A stretch of DNA of 64,000 nt from Arthrobacter humicola (GCF_022803015.1 NZ_JAFKON010000002.1:372001-436000); one strand, 5' to 3'. Counted from the stretch's first letter, positions 16,978 through 26,358 are shown. Notes: a model not told the origin generated them from the sequence alone. Program-made: numbers and translations.

Positions 16978-18053
16978 TGTGTTTTCCCTGTCTGGGTTTT
17001 CCCTGTCTGTGCTTTCCCTGAAGGGGCTGTCCCGAAGTTGGCCTCAGTGACGGTCGTGGACTCGGGAAGGGCTTCCTCGGAGAGTCCCCAGCGGTCCAGG
17101 ACCTTGGCGTAGGAGCCGTCCTTGATGGCGGAGTTCAGGGCGTCCGTGATGGCCGGGGCCAGGCCGTTGCCCTTGAGCGTGGTGGCCGCGACCAGGGTCT
17201 CGGACGGCCAGCCGGCGTTGACCTTGCCCACCACCTTGAGGTCGTCGCGGGTGTTTTCCCGGTACGTGACGGACGGGTAGGGCGCGAGGTTCAGGTCAGT
17301 GCGGCCGGAGGACAGGGCCAGGATGGTGTCGGCGTCGGAGGAGTAGTACTGCAGCACCGCGGGTGCCTTGCCCTTGGCCTCGAGCTCTTTGTTCCAGGCG
17401 ATCAGGATCTTCTCCTGGTTGGTGCCCGAGCCCACCGAGATCTTCAGCCCGGAGATGTCGTCGGAGCCCTTGATGTTGTAGCCGGAGCTTTTCTTGGCCT
17501 CGAAGCCCATGTACGCGGCGCGGTAGCTGGAGAAGTCGAAGAGCTTCACCCGGGCGGCGTTGATGCCCACATTGGAGAACACGGCCTCGAAGTCACCGGA
17601 CTGGGTCTTCAACGGCCAGTTCTCCCAGGAGGTCACCTGGACGTCCAGGTCCAGGCCCAGCTTGTCCGCGACCAGCTGGGCCAGGTCCACTTCCACGCCG
17701 ATCGGGGTCTTGTCGTCCGTGGCGTGGAAGGACAGCGGAATCGCGCCCGCCGTCGTCGCGACGGTCAGCTTGCCGTCCTTGCCGATCAGCGCCGGGACCT
17801 TCGCGGCCAGGGCGGCGTCCTTCTCCGCCCGGATCCGCTGCTGGTCCGGCGAGGTGTTGTAGACGACGCCGTTGCGCGCCGCCGTCGTCGCCGGCTGCCC
17901 GCCGGAAGCCGCGGAGGCGCCGGGATCCGCGCAGCCACTCAGGGCCAGGGTGCCGGACAGGGTGCCGATGAGGACGACGGCGGGAAGCGCCGCACGCGTC
18001 CGCCGGGGACCAGTACTCGCGCGGGCGGTGTGGGGGGCGGAGCTGATTGCCAT
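16974..18053 (-). CDS. Amino-acid-type ABC transporter substrate-binding lipoprotein (family 3)
   Basis: A 359-residue receptor with an N-terminal basic region (RASTGPRRTR) and the lipobox LSGC (Cys41). The body contains IGVEVDLAQLVADKLGLDLD, VTSWENWPLKTQSG and SVGSGTNQEKILIAWNKEL, the SBP_bac_3 type. It is paralogous to the receptor at 11242-12225. The last residues are a short repeat (TGKTQTGKTQ). AAGGA is 6 bases before the ATG at 18053, and the ATPase stop is 8 bases away, so it belongs to the operon. Confidence 0.9.
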   Translation of the reverse strand: MAISSAPHTARASTGPRRTRAALPAVVLIGTLSGTLALSGCADPGASAASGGQPATTAARNGVVYNTSPDQQRIRAEKDAALAAKVPALIGKDGKLTVATTAGAIPLSFHATDDKTPIGVEVDLAQLVADKLGLDLDVQVTSWENWPLKTQSGDFEAVFSNVGINAARVKLFDFSSYRAAYMGFEAKKSSGYNIKGSDDISGLKISVGSGTNQEKILIAWNKELEAKGKAPAVLQYYSSDADTILALSSGRTDLNLAPYPSVTYRENTRDDLKVVGKVNAGWPSETLVAATTLKGNGLAPAITDALNSAIKDGSYAKVLDRWGLSEEALPESTTVTEANFGTAPSGKAQTGKTQTGKTQ

Positions 18054-18061
18054 GGGGTTCC

Positions 18062-18922
18062 TTAGATGTTGAAAGCGGGTTCGATGACTTTGGAGAAGAA
18101 GCTCCGGGTGCGAACTTCGCGCGGGTTGGTGAAAATTTCCTGGGGGGTGCCTTGCTCGACGATCTGGCCCTGGTCCATGAACACCACCGTGTCGGCGACG
18201 TCGCGGGCGAAGCCCATTTCATGCGTGACGATGATCAGCGTGGTGCCGGACTTGGCCAGCCCGCGGATGACGTCCAGGACCTCGTTGACCAGTTCCGGGT
18301 CCAGGGCCGACGTGGGCTCGTCGAAGAGCAGGATCTTCGGGTCCAGGGCAAGCGCCCGGGCGATCGCGACGCGCTGCTGCTGGCCGCCGGACAGCTGGCG
18401 CGGGTAGGCGCCGGCACGGTCCTTCAGGCCCACGCGGTCCAGCAGTTCCAGCCCGCGGTCGCGGGCCTCGGCCTTGGAGAGCCGGGGTTTTCCGGCCCGC
18501 GGCGCGACGATCGGTGCCTCGGTGACGTTTTCCAGCGCGGTCAGGTGCGGGAAGAGGTTGAAGTTCTGGAACACCATGCCGATCTCGGTGCGCTGCTTCA
18601 GGATTTCCTTTTCGCGCAACTCGTGGAGCCTGCGCCCGCGGACCGCGTAGCCCACCAGCGTGCCGTCGATCGCGATGAACCCGGCGTCGACCTTTTCGAG
18701 GTGGTTGATGGTGCGCAGGAGGGTGGATTTGCCGGATCCGGACGGTCCGACGATCACGGCGACACCCCCGGGCTCGACCGTCAGCGTGATGCCCTTGAGG
18801 ACTTCCGCGGCGCCGAAGGACTTGCGGACCTTCGTGATCTCGACGAGGCCGCGGGTGGTTACGGCGTCCGTGGCAGCGGCCGCGGACGGGGTCTGGGTGG
18901 TCGTACGGAGTGCGGTGCTCAT
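18062..18922 (-). CDS. Amino-acid ABC transporter ATP-binding protein, GlnQ/TcyN type
   Basis: Cytoplasmic ATPase of 286 residues. Walker [10 protein letters not shown], the Q-loop segment [20 protein letters not shown], the signature [15 protein letters not shown], Walker [17 protein letters not shown] and [13 protein letters not shown] are typical of polar amino-acid importers (GlnQ, HisP, TcyN). The first 25 residues are an unusual Thr/Ala-rich extension. It overlaps the permease stop by 4 bases (ATGA). Confidence 0.93.
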   Translation of the reverse strand: MSTALRTTTQTPSAAAATDAVTTRGLVEITKVRKSFGAAEVLKGITLTVEPGGVAVIVGPSGSGKSTLLRTINHLEKVDAGFIAIDGTLVGYAVRGRRLHELREKEILKQRTEIGMVFQNFNLFPHLTALENVTEAPIVAPRAGKPRLSKAEARDRGLELLDRVGLKDRAGAYPRQLSGGQQQRVAIARALALDPKILLFDEPTSALDPELVNEVLDVIRGLAKSGTTLIIVTHEMGFARDVADTVVFMDQGQIVEQGTPQEIFTNPREVRTRSFFSKVIEPAFNI

Positions 18923-20016
18923 CGGGTGCCCCTTTCCTGCTTCGATTCCCGGGCGGCGGGCGTATGGATGGCGAGGAATTTGCGGGCCTTCTGCAGCGGC
19001 GTCAGGGGCAGCGTACGGACCGCGCCCTTGGAGTAGTGCCGCTCGATGTAGTACTGGAAGACGCTCAGGACCGAGGTGATGACGACGTACCAGAGCGTGG
19101 CCACGAGCAGCAGCGGCAGGACCTGCTGGGTGCGGTTGTAAATGACCTGGACGGTGTAGAACAGCTCGGAATAGGCCAGGACGTAAACGATTGAGGTGCC
19201 CTTGACCAGGCCGATCACCTCGTTGAAGGCGGTGGGCAGGATGGCCCGCATGGCCTGGGGCAGGACGATCCTGGTGGAACGCCGCCAGGCCGGAATGCCC
19301 AGGGCGGTTGCGGCCTCGAGCTGGCCCTGGTCCACGGACAGGATGCCGCCGCGGATGATCTCGGCGGAGTAGGCGGCCTGGTTCAGGGTCAGGCCGAGGA
19401 CTGCCGCGGCGAACTGGCCGATCAGGGTGGTGGTCTGCGCCTCAAAGAAGCGCACGTCCGTGAAGGGGAGCCCCAGGCTGATTTTCTCGTAGAGGTAGCC
19501 CAGGTTGTACCAGAGCAGCATCTGCACCAGCAGCGGCGTGGAGCGGAAAATCCAGGAGAAGGTCCAGGAGACGGAGACCAGCAGGGGTGACGCCGAGAGC
19601 CGCATCAGCGCCAGGATGAACCCCAGGATGAAGCCGAGCGCCCCGGAGATCGCCGTCAGCTTCAGGGTCTCCATCAGGCCGTTCACGATCGACTGCGCGG
19701 TAAACCACTGCGCCACCACGCCCCACTCCCAGCGCGGGTTGGTGGCCAGCGACCAGGCAATGCCGGCCACGCCCACGGCGACGACGGCGGTGCCCACCCA
19801 GCGCCACGGGTGGCGGGCCGGGACCAGCCGGTAGTCGGCGTAGTCGGTGGCGGCCTTGCGGCCAACCGAACCGGAGCCGACCGTTCCGGCCGGTGCGGTC
19901 TCGCCGGCGGGTACGGGTCCTGCGGCCCGGACCTCCGGGGTCTCAGGTGCGGATTCGATGCCGGCGGACGCCGGCTCCGGGGCGGACTGTGCCACCGGGG
20001 TTGCTGTTGAACTCAT
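18919..20016 (-). CDS. Amino-acid ABC transporter permease, HisM/TcyL type
   Basis: A 365-residue inner-membrane protein. The first 55 or so residues are Ala/Pro/Glu-rich and soluble, which is longer than usual. From about residue 70 there are around six hydrophobic segments with the polar amino-acid permease core: IFRSTPLLVQMLLWYNLGY, TLNQAAYSAEIIRGGILSVDQGQLEAATALGI-type EAA loop and FNEVIGLVKGTSI. A single permease suggests a homodimer channel. It is the first gene of the operon, facing the FAD-binding gene across a 240-base divergent region. Confidence 0.92.
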   Translation of the reverse strand: MSSTATPVAQSAPEPASAGIESAPETPEVRAAGPVPAGETAPAGTVGSGSVGRKAATDYADYRLVPARHPWRWVGTAVVAVGVAGIAWSLATNPRWEWGVVAQWFTAQSIVNGLMETLKLTAISGALGFILGFILALMRLSASPLLVSVSWTFSWIFRSTPLLVQMLLWYNLGYLYEKISLGLPFTDVRFFEAQTTTLIGQFAAAVLGLTLNQAAYSAEIIRGGILSVDQGQLEAATALGIPAWRRSTRIVLPQAMRAILPTAFNEVIGLVKGTSIVYVLAYSELFYTVQVIYNRTQQVLPLLLVATLWYVVITSVLSVFQYYIERHYSKGAVRTLPLTPLQKARKFLAIHTPAARESKQERGTR

Positions 20017-20257
20017 GCGCCACCTCGCTTCTTCCAGTTGCTGTGGGGGTAGTTGGCTGCCAATCTAGGGCCGTGCGAAATCGCGCGGCAAGGCGGCAGG
20101 TTGCATACGTTCACGCAGGTTCGCACGGCGTCACACGACGAATTCTTGCCTCGATTTACGCCGCGTTACGCGGGGTGAACGGCCGTGACCGGCGCCTCGA
20201 CCGGCTCCATTTCGGGTGCCTAGCATGAGGGCTCCGCACCCGAGCCAGGAGACCGTC

Positions 20258-22264
20258 ATGCCAGTGAATGCCCCGTCCGTGGTCCTCATCGGCGGCGGCC
20301 CGCGCGCGGCCGGGCTGTTGGAACGCCTCGCCGCCAACCGGCCGGAGCTGCTCGACGGCGCCCTGCAGATCCACGTCGTGGAGCCGCACACCCCGGGTGC
20401 CGGCAGGATCTGGCGTTACGAGCAGCATCCCGGGCTGATGCTCAACTCCGCGGCGGCGGACGTCACGATGTTCACGGATGCCTCCGTCCAATGCGAGGGA
20501 CCCGCGGTCGACGGCCCCGGCCTGGCAAAGTGGGCCGCCGGGGTCCTGGACGGGTCCATCGCGGATGTTCCGGAGCTGCCGGCGGAACTCCGGCGCCAGC
20601 TGGCCGACCTCACCGGTGCCACCTTCCCCACCCGGCAGCTGCAGAGTGTCTACCTGGAATGGTTCTTCCGCCGCTCCGTCGCCGCCCTCGGACCGGACAC
20701 CACCGTCACCGTGCACCGGGACACGGCGTCCGCCGTCGAGCCGGTGCAGCATGTAGCCGAACAGGGTCCGGAACGCTACCGCGTCCGGCTGGCCGGCGGC
20801 GCGGTGCTGCACGCCGACGTCGTAATCGCCTCCCTGGGGCACGCGGATTCGCTGCCCGATGCGGAGTCTGCGGCGTGGGCCGGTTTTGCCGCCCGGCACG
20901 GCGCGTTCCACGCGGCGCCCAGCTACACCACCGACGTCGACTACTCACCCCTCGCCGCGGGCCAGGACGTGATTGTCTCCGGCATGGGCCTGGCCTTCGT
21001 GGACCTGCTGGTCCTGCTCATGGAGGGCCGCGGCGGCAGGTTCGAGGAGCTGCCAGGCGGCGCCCTGCGCTACGTGCCCTCCGGTACCGAGCCGCGGCTG
21101 TGGGCCGGCTCCCGCCGCGGCGTGCCCTACCACTCCAAGATCACGTCCGCCCTGCGCGGCGACGCGGCGGGCGAGCCGGCGTTCTTCACGGCCGACGCCG
21201 TCGCGGCGCTGCTGGATGCGCCCGGCGAGGTGGACTTCCGCGCCCAGCTGTGGCCCCTGATCGCCAAGGACGCCGGCTACGCGTACTACCGCGAGCTGTT
21301 CACCGGTTACCCGGAACGGGTCCGGACCGGCTGGCAGGAATTCGCCGAACGGTTCGCCGCCGCGGACTGGTACAGCCAGGAGCGCCGGCGGCTCGTCGCC
21401 GGGTCCGTCCCGGACGCAGGGCTCCACCTGGACCTCGAACGGCTGGACCATCCCTTCGCCGGCCGCGTCTTCGCCGGCCACGCAGACTTCCAGTCGGCGG
21501 TGGCAGCGTACATTGGCCGCGACCTTGAGCTGCGCACCGGGCCGGACCATTCGGAAACCCTGGCCCTGTTCACTTCCTTGCTGAAGTCCTACATGGACCT
21601 GGGCCGGCTGGTGCCGTCCGAGCGGCTGAACGCGCGGTCGCAGCGGGAGGTCCAGGGCTGGTGGCACGGCTTCTTCAGCTTCGTCGATTCCGGCCCGCCG
21701 CCGCGCAGGCTGCGGGAGATGCTGGCGATCCACCGGGCCGGGCTGCTGCAGTTCATTGGCCCGGGGCTGGAGATCGAGGCCGCGGAGCACGCGGGCCGGT
21801 TCGTCGCCCGCTCGGCCCAGTCCGGGATCAGCGTGTCAGCGGCGGCCCTGATCGAGGCCCGGCTCCCGGCGCCGTCGGTGGCCCGCTCCGCGAACCCGCT
21901 GCTGCGCCAGCTGCACGCCTCCGGGCTCGGCACCGAACAGCAGCTCCTCACTGCCGACGGCACGCACGCGACCGGACGGCTCCTGGTGTCCGCCCACAAC
22001 GAGCTCATCAGCCCGGTGGGGGAGCGGCGCGAGCGGCTGTTCGGCGTCGGGCCCGGTACTTCCGGCTGGGGCGCCGGCGCCTTCGCCCGGCCCGGCACCA
22101 ACGCCGCGCCGTTCCGCGAAAACGATGCCCTGGCCCGGCGCGTCCTGAACCTGCTGGCGAAGCCCAACAACGGGCCGGCCGACAGCGGCCTGGCCAACAA
22201 CGATCAAACGGACGCCGGCCGGGCGGTGCCGCAGGCCGCCGCCGGCGGAAAGGACCCGTCATGA
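20258..22264 (+). CDS. FAD/NAD(P)-binding protein
   Basis: A large protein of about 668 residues. The N-terminal Rossmann motif VVLIGGGPRAAGLLERL (about 8-25) and the next VVEPHTPGAGRIW match the FAD/NAD(P)-binding domain of the HI0933/YdhS (FAD_NAD_binding_9) kind. Repeated short patterns (DVIVSGMGLAFVDLLVLLMEGRGG, VLHADVVIASLGHAD) support a flavoprotein with a second nucleotide site. AGGAG is 7 bases before ATG 20258. It lies across from the ABC/LLM operon and overlaps the acetyltransferase by 4 bases. It may supply reduced flavin or oxidise a pathway intermediate; this is an inference from position. Confidence 0.85.
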   Translation: MPVNAPSVVLIGGGPRAAGLLERLAANRPELLDGALQIHVVEPHTPGAGRIWRYEQHPGLMLNSAAADVTMFTDASVQCEGPAVDGPGLAKWAAGVLDGSIADVPELPAELRRQLADLTGATFPTRQLQSVYLEWFFRRSVAALGPDTTVTVHRDTASAVEPVQHVAEQGPERYRVRLAGGAVLHADVVIASLGHADSLPDAESAAWAGFAARHGAFHAAPSYTTDVDYSPLAAGQDVIVSGMGLAFVDLLVLLMEGRGGRFEELPGGALRYVPSGTEPRLWAGSRRGVPYHSKITSALRGDAAGEPAFFTADAVAALLDAPGEVDFRAQLWPLIAKDAGYAYYRELFTGYPERVRTGWQEFAERFAAADWYSQERRRLVAGSVPDAGLHLDLERLDHPFAGRVFAGHADFQSAVAAYIGRDLELRTGPDHSETLALFTSLLKSYMDLGRLVPSERLNARSQREVQGWWHGFFSFVDSGPPPRRLREMLAIHRAGLLQFIGPGLEIEAAEHAGRFVARSAQSGISVSAAALIEARLPAPSVARSANPLLRQLHASGLGTEQQLLTADGTHATGRLLVSAHNELISPVGERRERLFGVGPGTSGWGAGAFARPGTNAAPFRENDALARRVLNLLAKPNNGPADSGLANNDQTDAGRAVPQAAAGGKDPS

Positions 22265-22866
22265 CCCCGCCCCCACTACACACCCCACCCGTGGACACCC
22301 CGCCCGTGGACACCGCCGCGCTGACGGTCCTCAATCTGCCCATGAGCGATCCCAGGGTCTGTCCGCTCCTGGATGAGCTCGCGCTCGAATACGACACCCG
22401 CTACGGCAACCTCTTCGGCCGCGGGGCCGCCGCGGAGGAACTCAACCGCTACCCGGCCGAGGAATTCGCCGCGCCGGGCGGGGCCCTGCTGATTGTGCGC
22501 GAGAACGGCGAATCCGTGGCCGGCGGCGCGTTCCGCCGGCACGGCCCGCAGACCGCCGAGTTCAAGCGGATCTGGACGCATTCGGCGCACCGCCGCCGCG
22601 GACTGGCCCGGTTTGTCCTTGCCGAGCTGGAGGCGCTGGCCGGCCATCGCGGCTACCGGAAGGTCTACCTGACAACCGGCCCGCGCCAGCCGGAGGCGAA
22701 ACGCCTTTACCTGAGCACCGGTTACGAGGCACAGTTCGATCTCTCCGCCGACCCGGAAACCATCGGGCCGCTGGCATTCACCAAGGACCTGCCCGCCGCA
22801 AACCCCGCCGCAAACCTCGCCGCGCTGCTTGGTCGGCGTGGGCCGGGAACCGGCGCTTCGGGCTAG
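22261..22866 (+). CDS. GNAT-family N-acetyltransferase
   Basis: A protein of 201 residues. The acetyl-CoA motif is clear in the middle: RIWTHSAHRRRGLARFVLAELEALAGHRGYRKVYLTT is split across GNAT motif A and B, with the R/Q-x-x-G-x-G/A-like segment HRRRGLA, followed by PEAKRLYLSTGYE. The first 20 residues are a Pro/Thr repeat (TPPVDTPPVDT) and the tail is an Ala-rich repeat (ANPAANLAAL). The ATG shares ATGA with the preceding stop. In related loci (B. subtilis ytmI, yxeL/snaB) such an enzyme acetylates an S-substituted cysteine before oxidation; that role here is inferred. Confidence 0.9.
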   Translation: MTPPPLHTPPVDTPPVDTAALTVLNLPMSDPRVCPLLDELALEYDTRYGNLFGRGAAAEELNRYPAEEFAAPGGALLIVRENGESVAGGAFRRHGPQTAEFKRIWTHSAHRRRGLARFVLAELEALAGHRGYRKVYLTTGPRQPEAKRLYLSTGYEAQFDLSADPETIGPLAFTKDLPAANPAANLAALLGRRGPGTGASG

Positions 22867-22947
22867 AGTTCACACGGGGGGTCTGCCCTGAAACAACGTA
22901 TTAACGAGCCGCCGCGGACCCGGCGGAGAAACAGCCGGGAGTCATCA

Positions 22948-23523
22948 GTGCGGCCTGGATCCAAGCCCACCATCCGCGATGTCGCGCAGACGGCCGGGGT
23001 CTCCCTGACCACCGTCTCCTATGTGCTCTCCGGCCGCTCCGGCGGTACCACCCGGATCAGCGAGGCCACCCAGGACCGGGTGCACGCCGCGGTCCGCGAA
23101 CTTGGCTATGTGGCCAACAGCGCCGCCCGGGGAATGCGCCGGGGCCGGACGGAGCTGGTGGCCGTGGCCGTACCGGACCTCGAGCAGCCCCGGGACAGGG
23201 CCATCGCCACGGTGCTGGCCAGGATCCTGCCGGAGCACGGCTACCAGTCGGTCATCCTGCTGGGCGGGAACTGGCGGCAGTTCATGCTCTCCGGCGGAGC
23301 CGACGGCGTGATCCACACCAGCGCACCGGAGGCGGACAACGATTCCGGGGCCACGGCAGAGCTCGCCGGCCGCGGCACGCCCCACGTGCTCATCACGGAC
23401 GACGCCGGGCCCGGCAGCCCTGGTGTCCAGGGCGGACACGAGGTGGTCCCCGCCGGAACGGACACCCCCGAGATCCTGGCCGGGCGCGCCGTCACTCGGC
23501 TGCTGGCACAGTTGCGGGGTTAG
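22948..23523 (+). CDS. LacI-type transcriptional regulator, shortened
   Basis: A protein of 191 residues that keeps the LacI N-terminal HTH (TIRDVAQTAGVSLTTVSYVLSGR, about 8-30) and hinge-helix region (LGYVANSAARGMRRGRT). The effector-binding domain, normally about 270 residues, is reduced to about 125: an N-terminal piece through GGADGVIH, then directly a C-terminal-like end (DTPEILAGRAVTRLLAQL). It looks internally deleted but still in frame. GTG 22948 has GGGAG 7 bases upstream. It may dimerise and bind DNA with altered or no effector response. Confidence 0.8.
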   Translation: MRPGSKPTIRDVAQTAGVSLTTVSYVLSGRSGGTTRISEATQDRVHAAVRELGYVANSAARGMRRGRTELVAVAVPDLEQPRDRAIATVLARILPEHGYQSVILLGGNWRQFMLSGGADGVIHTSAPEADNDSGATAELAGRGTPHVLITDDAGPGSPGVQGGHEVVPAGTDTPEILAGRAVTRLLAQLRG

Positions 23524-23529
23524 GACCCT

Positions 23530-24594
23530 TTAGGCCTTCAGCGCGGCGGCCGGTGCCGTGTCCCGCGTTGCGGTTTCCTGGGTTGCGGCCTCCCGGAGGG
23601 GACGCCGGGCCAGCCACGCGGCCACGATCGCGCCGGAGACGTTGTGCCACAGGGAGAAGACCGCAGACGGCAGCGCCGCCAGCGCGCCGAAGTGCGCGGT
23701 GGCGAGGGTGGCGGCCAGGCCGGAATTCTGCATCCCGACCTCGAAGGCGAGGGCCCTGCGCGCCTTGTCATCCAGGCGCCCCAGCTTGCCGGCCAGGTAG
23801 CCCAGGCCCAGGCCGAAGCCGTTGTGCAGCACCACGGCGAGGAACACGATGCCGCCCGCGGCGACGATCTTGCTGGCGCTGCCGGCCACGACAATCGCGA
23901 CGATCAGGGAAATCACGACGGCCGAGGCCCACGGCAGCGCGGGCAGGACCTTGGCCACGAGCTTCTTGAGGAAGAGGCGGGCCAGCAGGCCGGCGATGAC
24001 CGGCAGGAGGACGGTCTTGACGATGTCCTGGACCATGCCCCCGGCGTCGATGTTCAGGTACGAGCCGGCCAGGAACAGCACCAGCAGCGGCGTCACGATC
24101 GGCGCGATCAGGGTGGACACGGAGGCGACGGCCACGGACAGGGCGACGTCGCCCTTGGCGAGGAACGCCATCACGTTGGAGGCGGTGCCCGACGGCGCGC
24201 AGCCCACCAGGATCAGGCCCACCGCAAGCTCCGGCTCGAGGTGGAGGCCGACGGCGATCAGCCAGCCGGCCCCCGGCATGATGACGTAGTGCGCCACGAT
24301 TCCCAGGGCCACGGCCCAGGGGCGCTTGGCCACCGACGCGAAATCGGGCGGCGTCAGCGTCAGGCCCATGCAGAACATGATGATGCCCAGCAGGAAGGGC
24401 ACGCTGGGGGCGAGGGGTTTGAACGCGCCGGGGAGCAGGAAGCCGGCGAGGCCGGCCACCACCACAAGGACCGGGAAGACCGTCACCGCGATGCGGGCAA
24501 TCTTTGCCTCGGCGGCGAGGGCGGGATTGGCCGGGACGTCGGCGGCAGTGCCTGCGTCCCGGGCAGTATTCGGAGTTTTAGTTGCCTCAAGCAT
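23530..24594 (-). CDS. Bile acid:sodium symporter (BASS) family transporter
   Basis: A membrane protein of 354 residues with about nine or ten hydrophobic segments. Signature parts are LVGCAPSGTASNVMAFLAKGDVALSVA (split across two helices) and FEVGMQNSGLAATLA, which form the sodium/substrate site of BASS transporters. Bacterial members carry bile acids, pantoate, pyruvate or other organic acids; the substrate here is unknown. The ATG at 24594 is chosen over an upstream ATG (24642) that would add a non-hydrophobic, Trp/His-rich leader; neither has a strong ribosome site. Only 6 bases separate it from the convergent LacI-type gene. Confidence 0.9.
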   Translation of the reverse strand: MLEATKTPNTARDAGTAADVPANPALAAEAKIARIAVTVFPVLVVVAGLAGFLLPGAFKPLAPSVPFLLGIIMFCMGLTLTPPDFASVAKRPWAVALGIVAHYVIMPGAGWLIAVGLHLEPELAVGLILVGCAPSGTASNVMAFLAKGDVALSVAVASVSTLIAPIVTPLLVLFLAGSYLNIDAGGMVQDIVKTVLLPVIAGLLARLFLKKLVAKVLPALPWASAVVISLIVAIVVAGSASKIVAAGGIVFLAVVLHNGFGLGLGYLAGKLGRLDDKARRALAFEVGMQNSGLAATLATAHFGALAALPSAVFSLWHNVSGAIVAAWLARRPLREAATQETATRDTAPAAALKA

Positions 24595-24837
24595 CCAAGA
24601 ATGGTGCCACCGGCCTCCACGGGGTGGCCACTTCGTGACCACCTGTCAGACAAATATGTCAGATTTTTAGGCCGCCGTGCGGGCGGGAATCGGACGGGTA
24701 GGGTTCATTGCGTGGGTGAGCCCGAAAAGGCGAACTCCCCACCCCGGCGCGACGCAGCGCCCCACCTTCCCTGAATTCTGCACATTCTTTGACATCTGGC
24801 GGCCGTTGGGCCTCCTTGACCACGAACGGAGCCAGCG

Positions 24838-26358
24838 ATGGCCACCAGTATCGACGCGCAGGCCCCGGCCGCCACGCCTGCACAACTGCAATCGGTCCGA
24901 GGCGCCTTGACGTCCCCGCGACGGCTCAAGACCGAGGTTTTCGGCGGCCTCGTGGTGGCACTGGCGCTGATTCCTGAGGCGATCGCCTTCTCGATCATCG
25001 CCGGCGTGGACCCGAGGATCGGGCTCTTCGCGTCCTTCACGATGGCGGTGACCATCGCCTTCGTCGGCGGCCGTCCGGCGATGATTTCGGCGGCCACCGG
25101 CGCTGTCGCCCTGGTAATCGCCCCACTGGTGAAGTCCCACGGACTGGATTACCTTGTGGCGGCGGTGATTCTGGCCGGCATTTTCCAGATCGTGCTGGGC
25201 CTCTCCGGGGTGGCGAAACTGATGCGGTTCATCCCCCGCCCGGTCATGGTGGGGTTTGTGAACGCCCTGGCCATCCTGATCTTTCTGTCGCAGGTGCCCG
25301 AGCTGATCGGCGTACCCTGGCTGGTCTACCCGCTCACCGCGCTGGGCCTGCTGATCGTCTTCGGCCTGCCCAGGCTCACCAAAGCCGTCCCCGCACCCCT
25401 CGTGGCCATTGTGGCCCTGACGCTCATCACGGTGACGGCCGCCGTCGTCGTTCCCACTGTGGGGGACAAGGGTGCACTGCCGGACTCGCTGCCCTCTTTG
25501 TCACTGCCCAACGTGCCGTTCACGCTCCAAACGTTGCAGGTCATCTTCCCGTTCGCGCTGGCCATGGCCTTCGTGGGCCTGCTCGAATCCCTCATGACCG
25601 CGAAGCTCGTGGATGACATCACGGACACGCGTTCAGCCAAGACCCGCGAGGCCTGGGGGCAGGGCGTCGCGAACATCGTCACCGGCATCTTCGGCGGCAT
25701 GGGCGGCTGCGCCATGATCGGCCAGACCATGATCAACGTCAAAGCCTCCGGCGCCCGGACCCGGATCTCCACCCTTCTGGCCGGCGTCTTCCTGCTCATC
25801 CTCGTGGTGGCACTCGGAGACATTGTGTCCCTCATCCCGATGGCCGCGCTCGTGGCCGTCATGATTTTCGTATCAGTCGCCACCTTTGACTGGCACAGCA
25901 TCCGGCCCGCCACCCTCAAGGCCCTGCCCAAGAGCGAAACCGCCGTCATGGCAGTGACGGTGGCGGTCACAGTTGCCACGCACAATCTGGCAACCGGCGT
26001 CGGGGTCGGCGTACTCGTCGCGATGGTCCTGTTCGCCAGGCGGGTGGCCCACTTCGTCACCGTCGAGCGCACCGTGACGGAGCACGACGGCGGCCGGGCC
26101 ACGTATCGCGTGGACGGCGAGCTGTTCTTCGCCTCCGCGAATGACCTCTACACCCAGTTCGAGTACGCACTGGACCCCGAAAGCGTCGTGATCGACATGC
26201 GCGACTCCCACCTGTGGGACACCTCCACGATCGCCGCTTTGGATGCCATCACGGAGAAGTACCGGCAGCACGGCAAGAGCGTCGACGTCGTGGGCCTGAA
26301 CCAGGCCAGCGCCCTGATGCGCGAACGCCTGGCCGGCAAGCTCGGCGCGGGGAACTGA
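24838..26358 (+). CDS. SulP-family anion transporter
   Basis: A 506-residue membrane protein. The first 400 residues are about 10-12 hydrophobic segments with the SulP landmarks GGLVVALALIPEAIAFSIIAGVDPRIGL and GGMGGCAMIGQTMINVKASG, the latter split. The C-terminal 100 residues form a cytoplasmic STAS domain (VDGELFFASANDLYTQFEY and VVIDMRDSHLWDTSTIAAL). SulP proteins transport sulfate, bicarbonate or other anions; with no sulfate-assimilation or carbonic-anhydrase gene next door, the ion is unresolved. The upstream region has TTTGACATCTGG and a direct repeat TGTCAGA-N6-TGTCAGA (24644-24663). Confidence 0.93.
   Translation: MATSIDAQAPAATPAQLQSVRGALTSPRRLKTEVFGGLVVALALIPEAIAFSIIAGVDPRIGLFASFTMAVTIAFVGGRPAMISAATGAVALVIAPLVKSHGLDYLVAAVILAGIFQIVLGLSGVAKLMRFIPRPVMVGFVNALAILIFLSQVPELIGVPWLVYPLTALGLLIVFGLPRLTKAVPAPLVAIVALTLITVTAAVVVPTVGDKGALPDSLPSLSLPNVPFTLQTLQVIFPFALAMAFVGLLESLMTAKLVDDITDTRSAKTREAWGQGVANIVTGIFGGMGGCAMIGQTMINVKASGARTRISTLLAGVFLLILVVALGDIVSLIPMAALVAVMIFVSVATFDWHSIRPATLKALPKSETAVMAVTVAVTVATHNLATGVGVGVLVAMVLFARRVAHFVTVERTVTEHDGGRATYRVDGELFFASANDLYTQFEYALDPESVVIDMRDSHLWDTSTIAALDAITEKYRQHGKSVDVVGLNQASALMRERLAGKLGAGN

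Noticed and set aside
18047..19036. Plus-strand frame opposite ABC ATPase
   Set aside because: Antisense shadow of a canonical ATPase.
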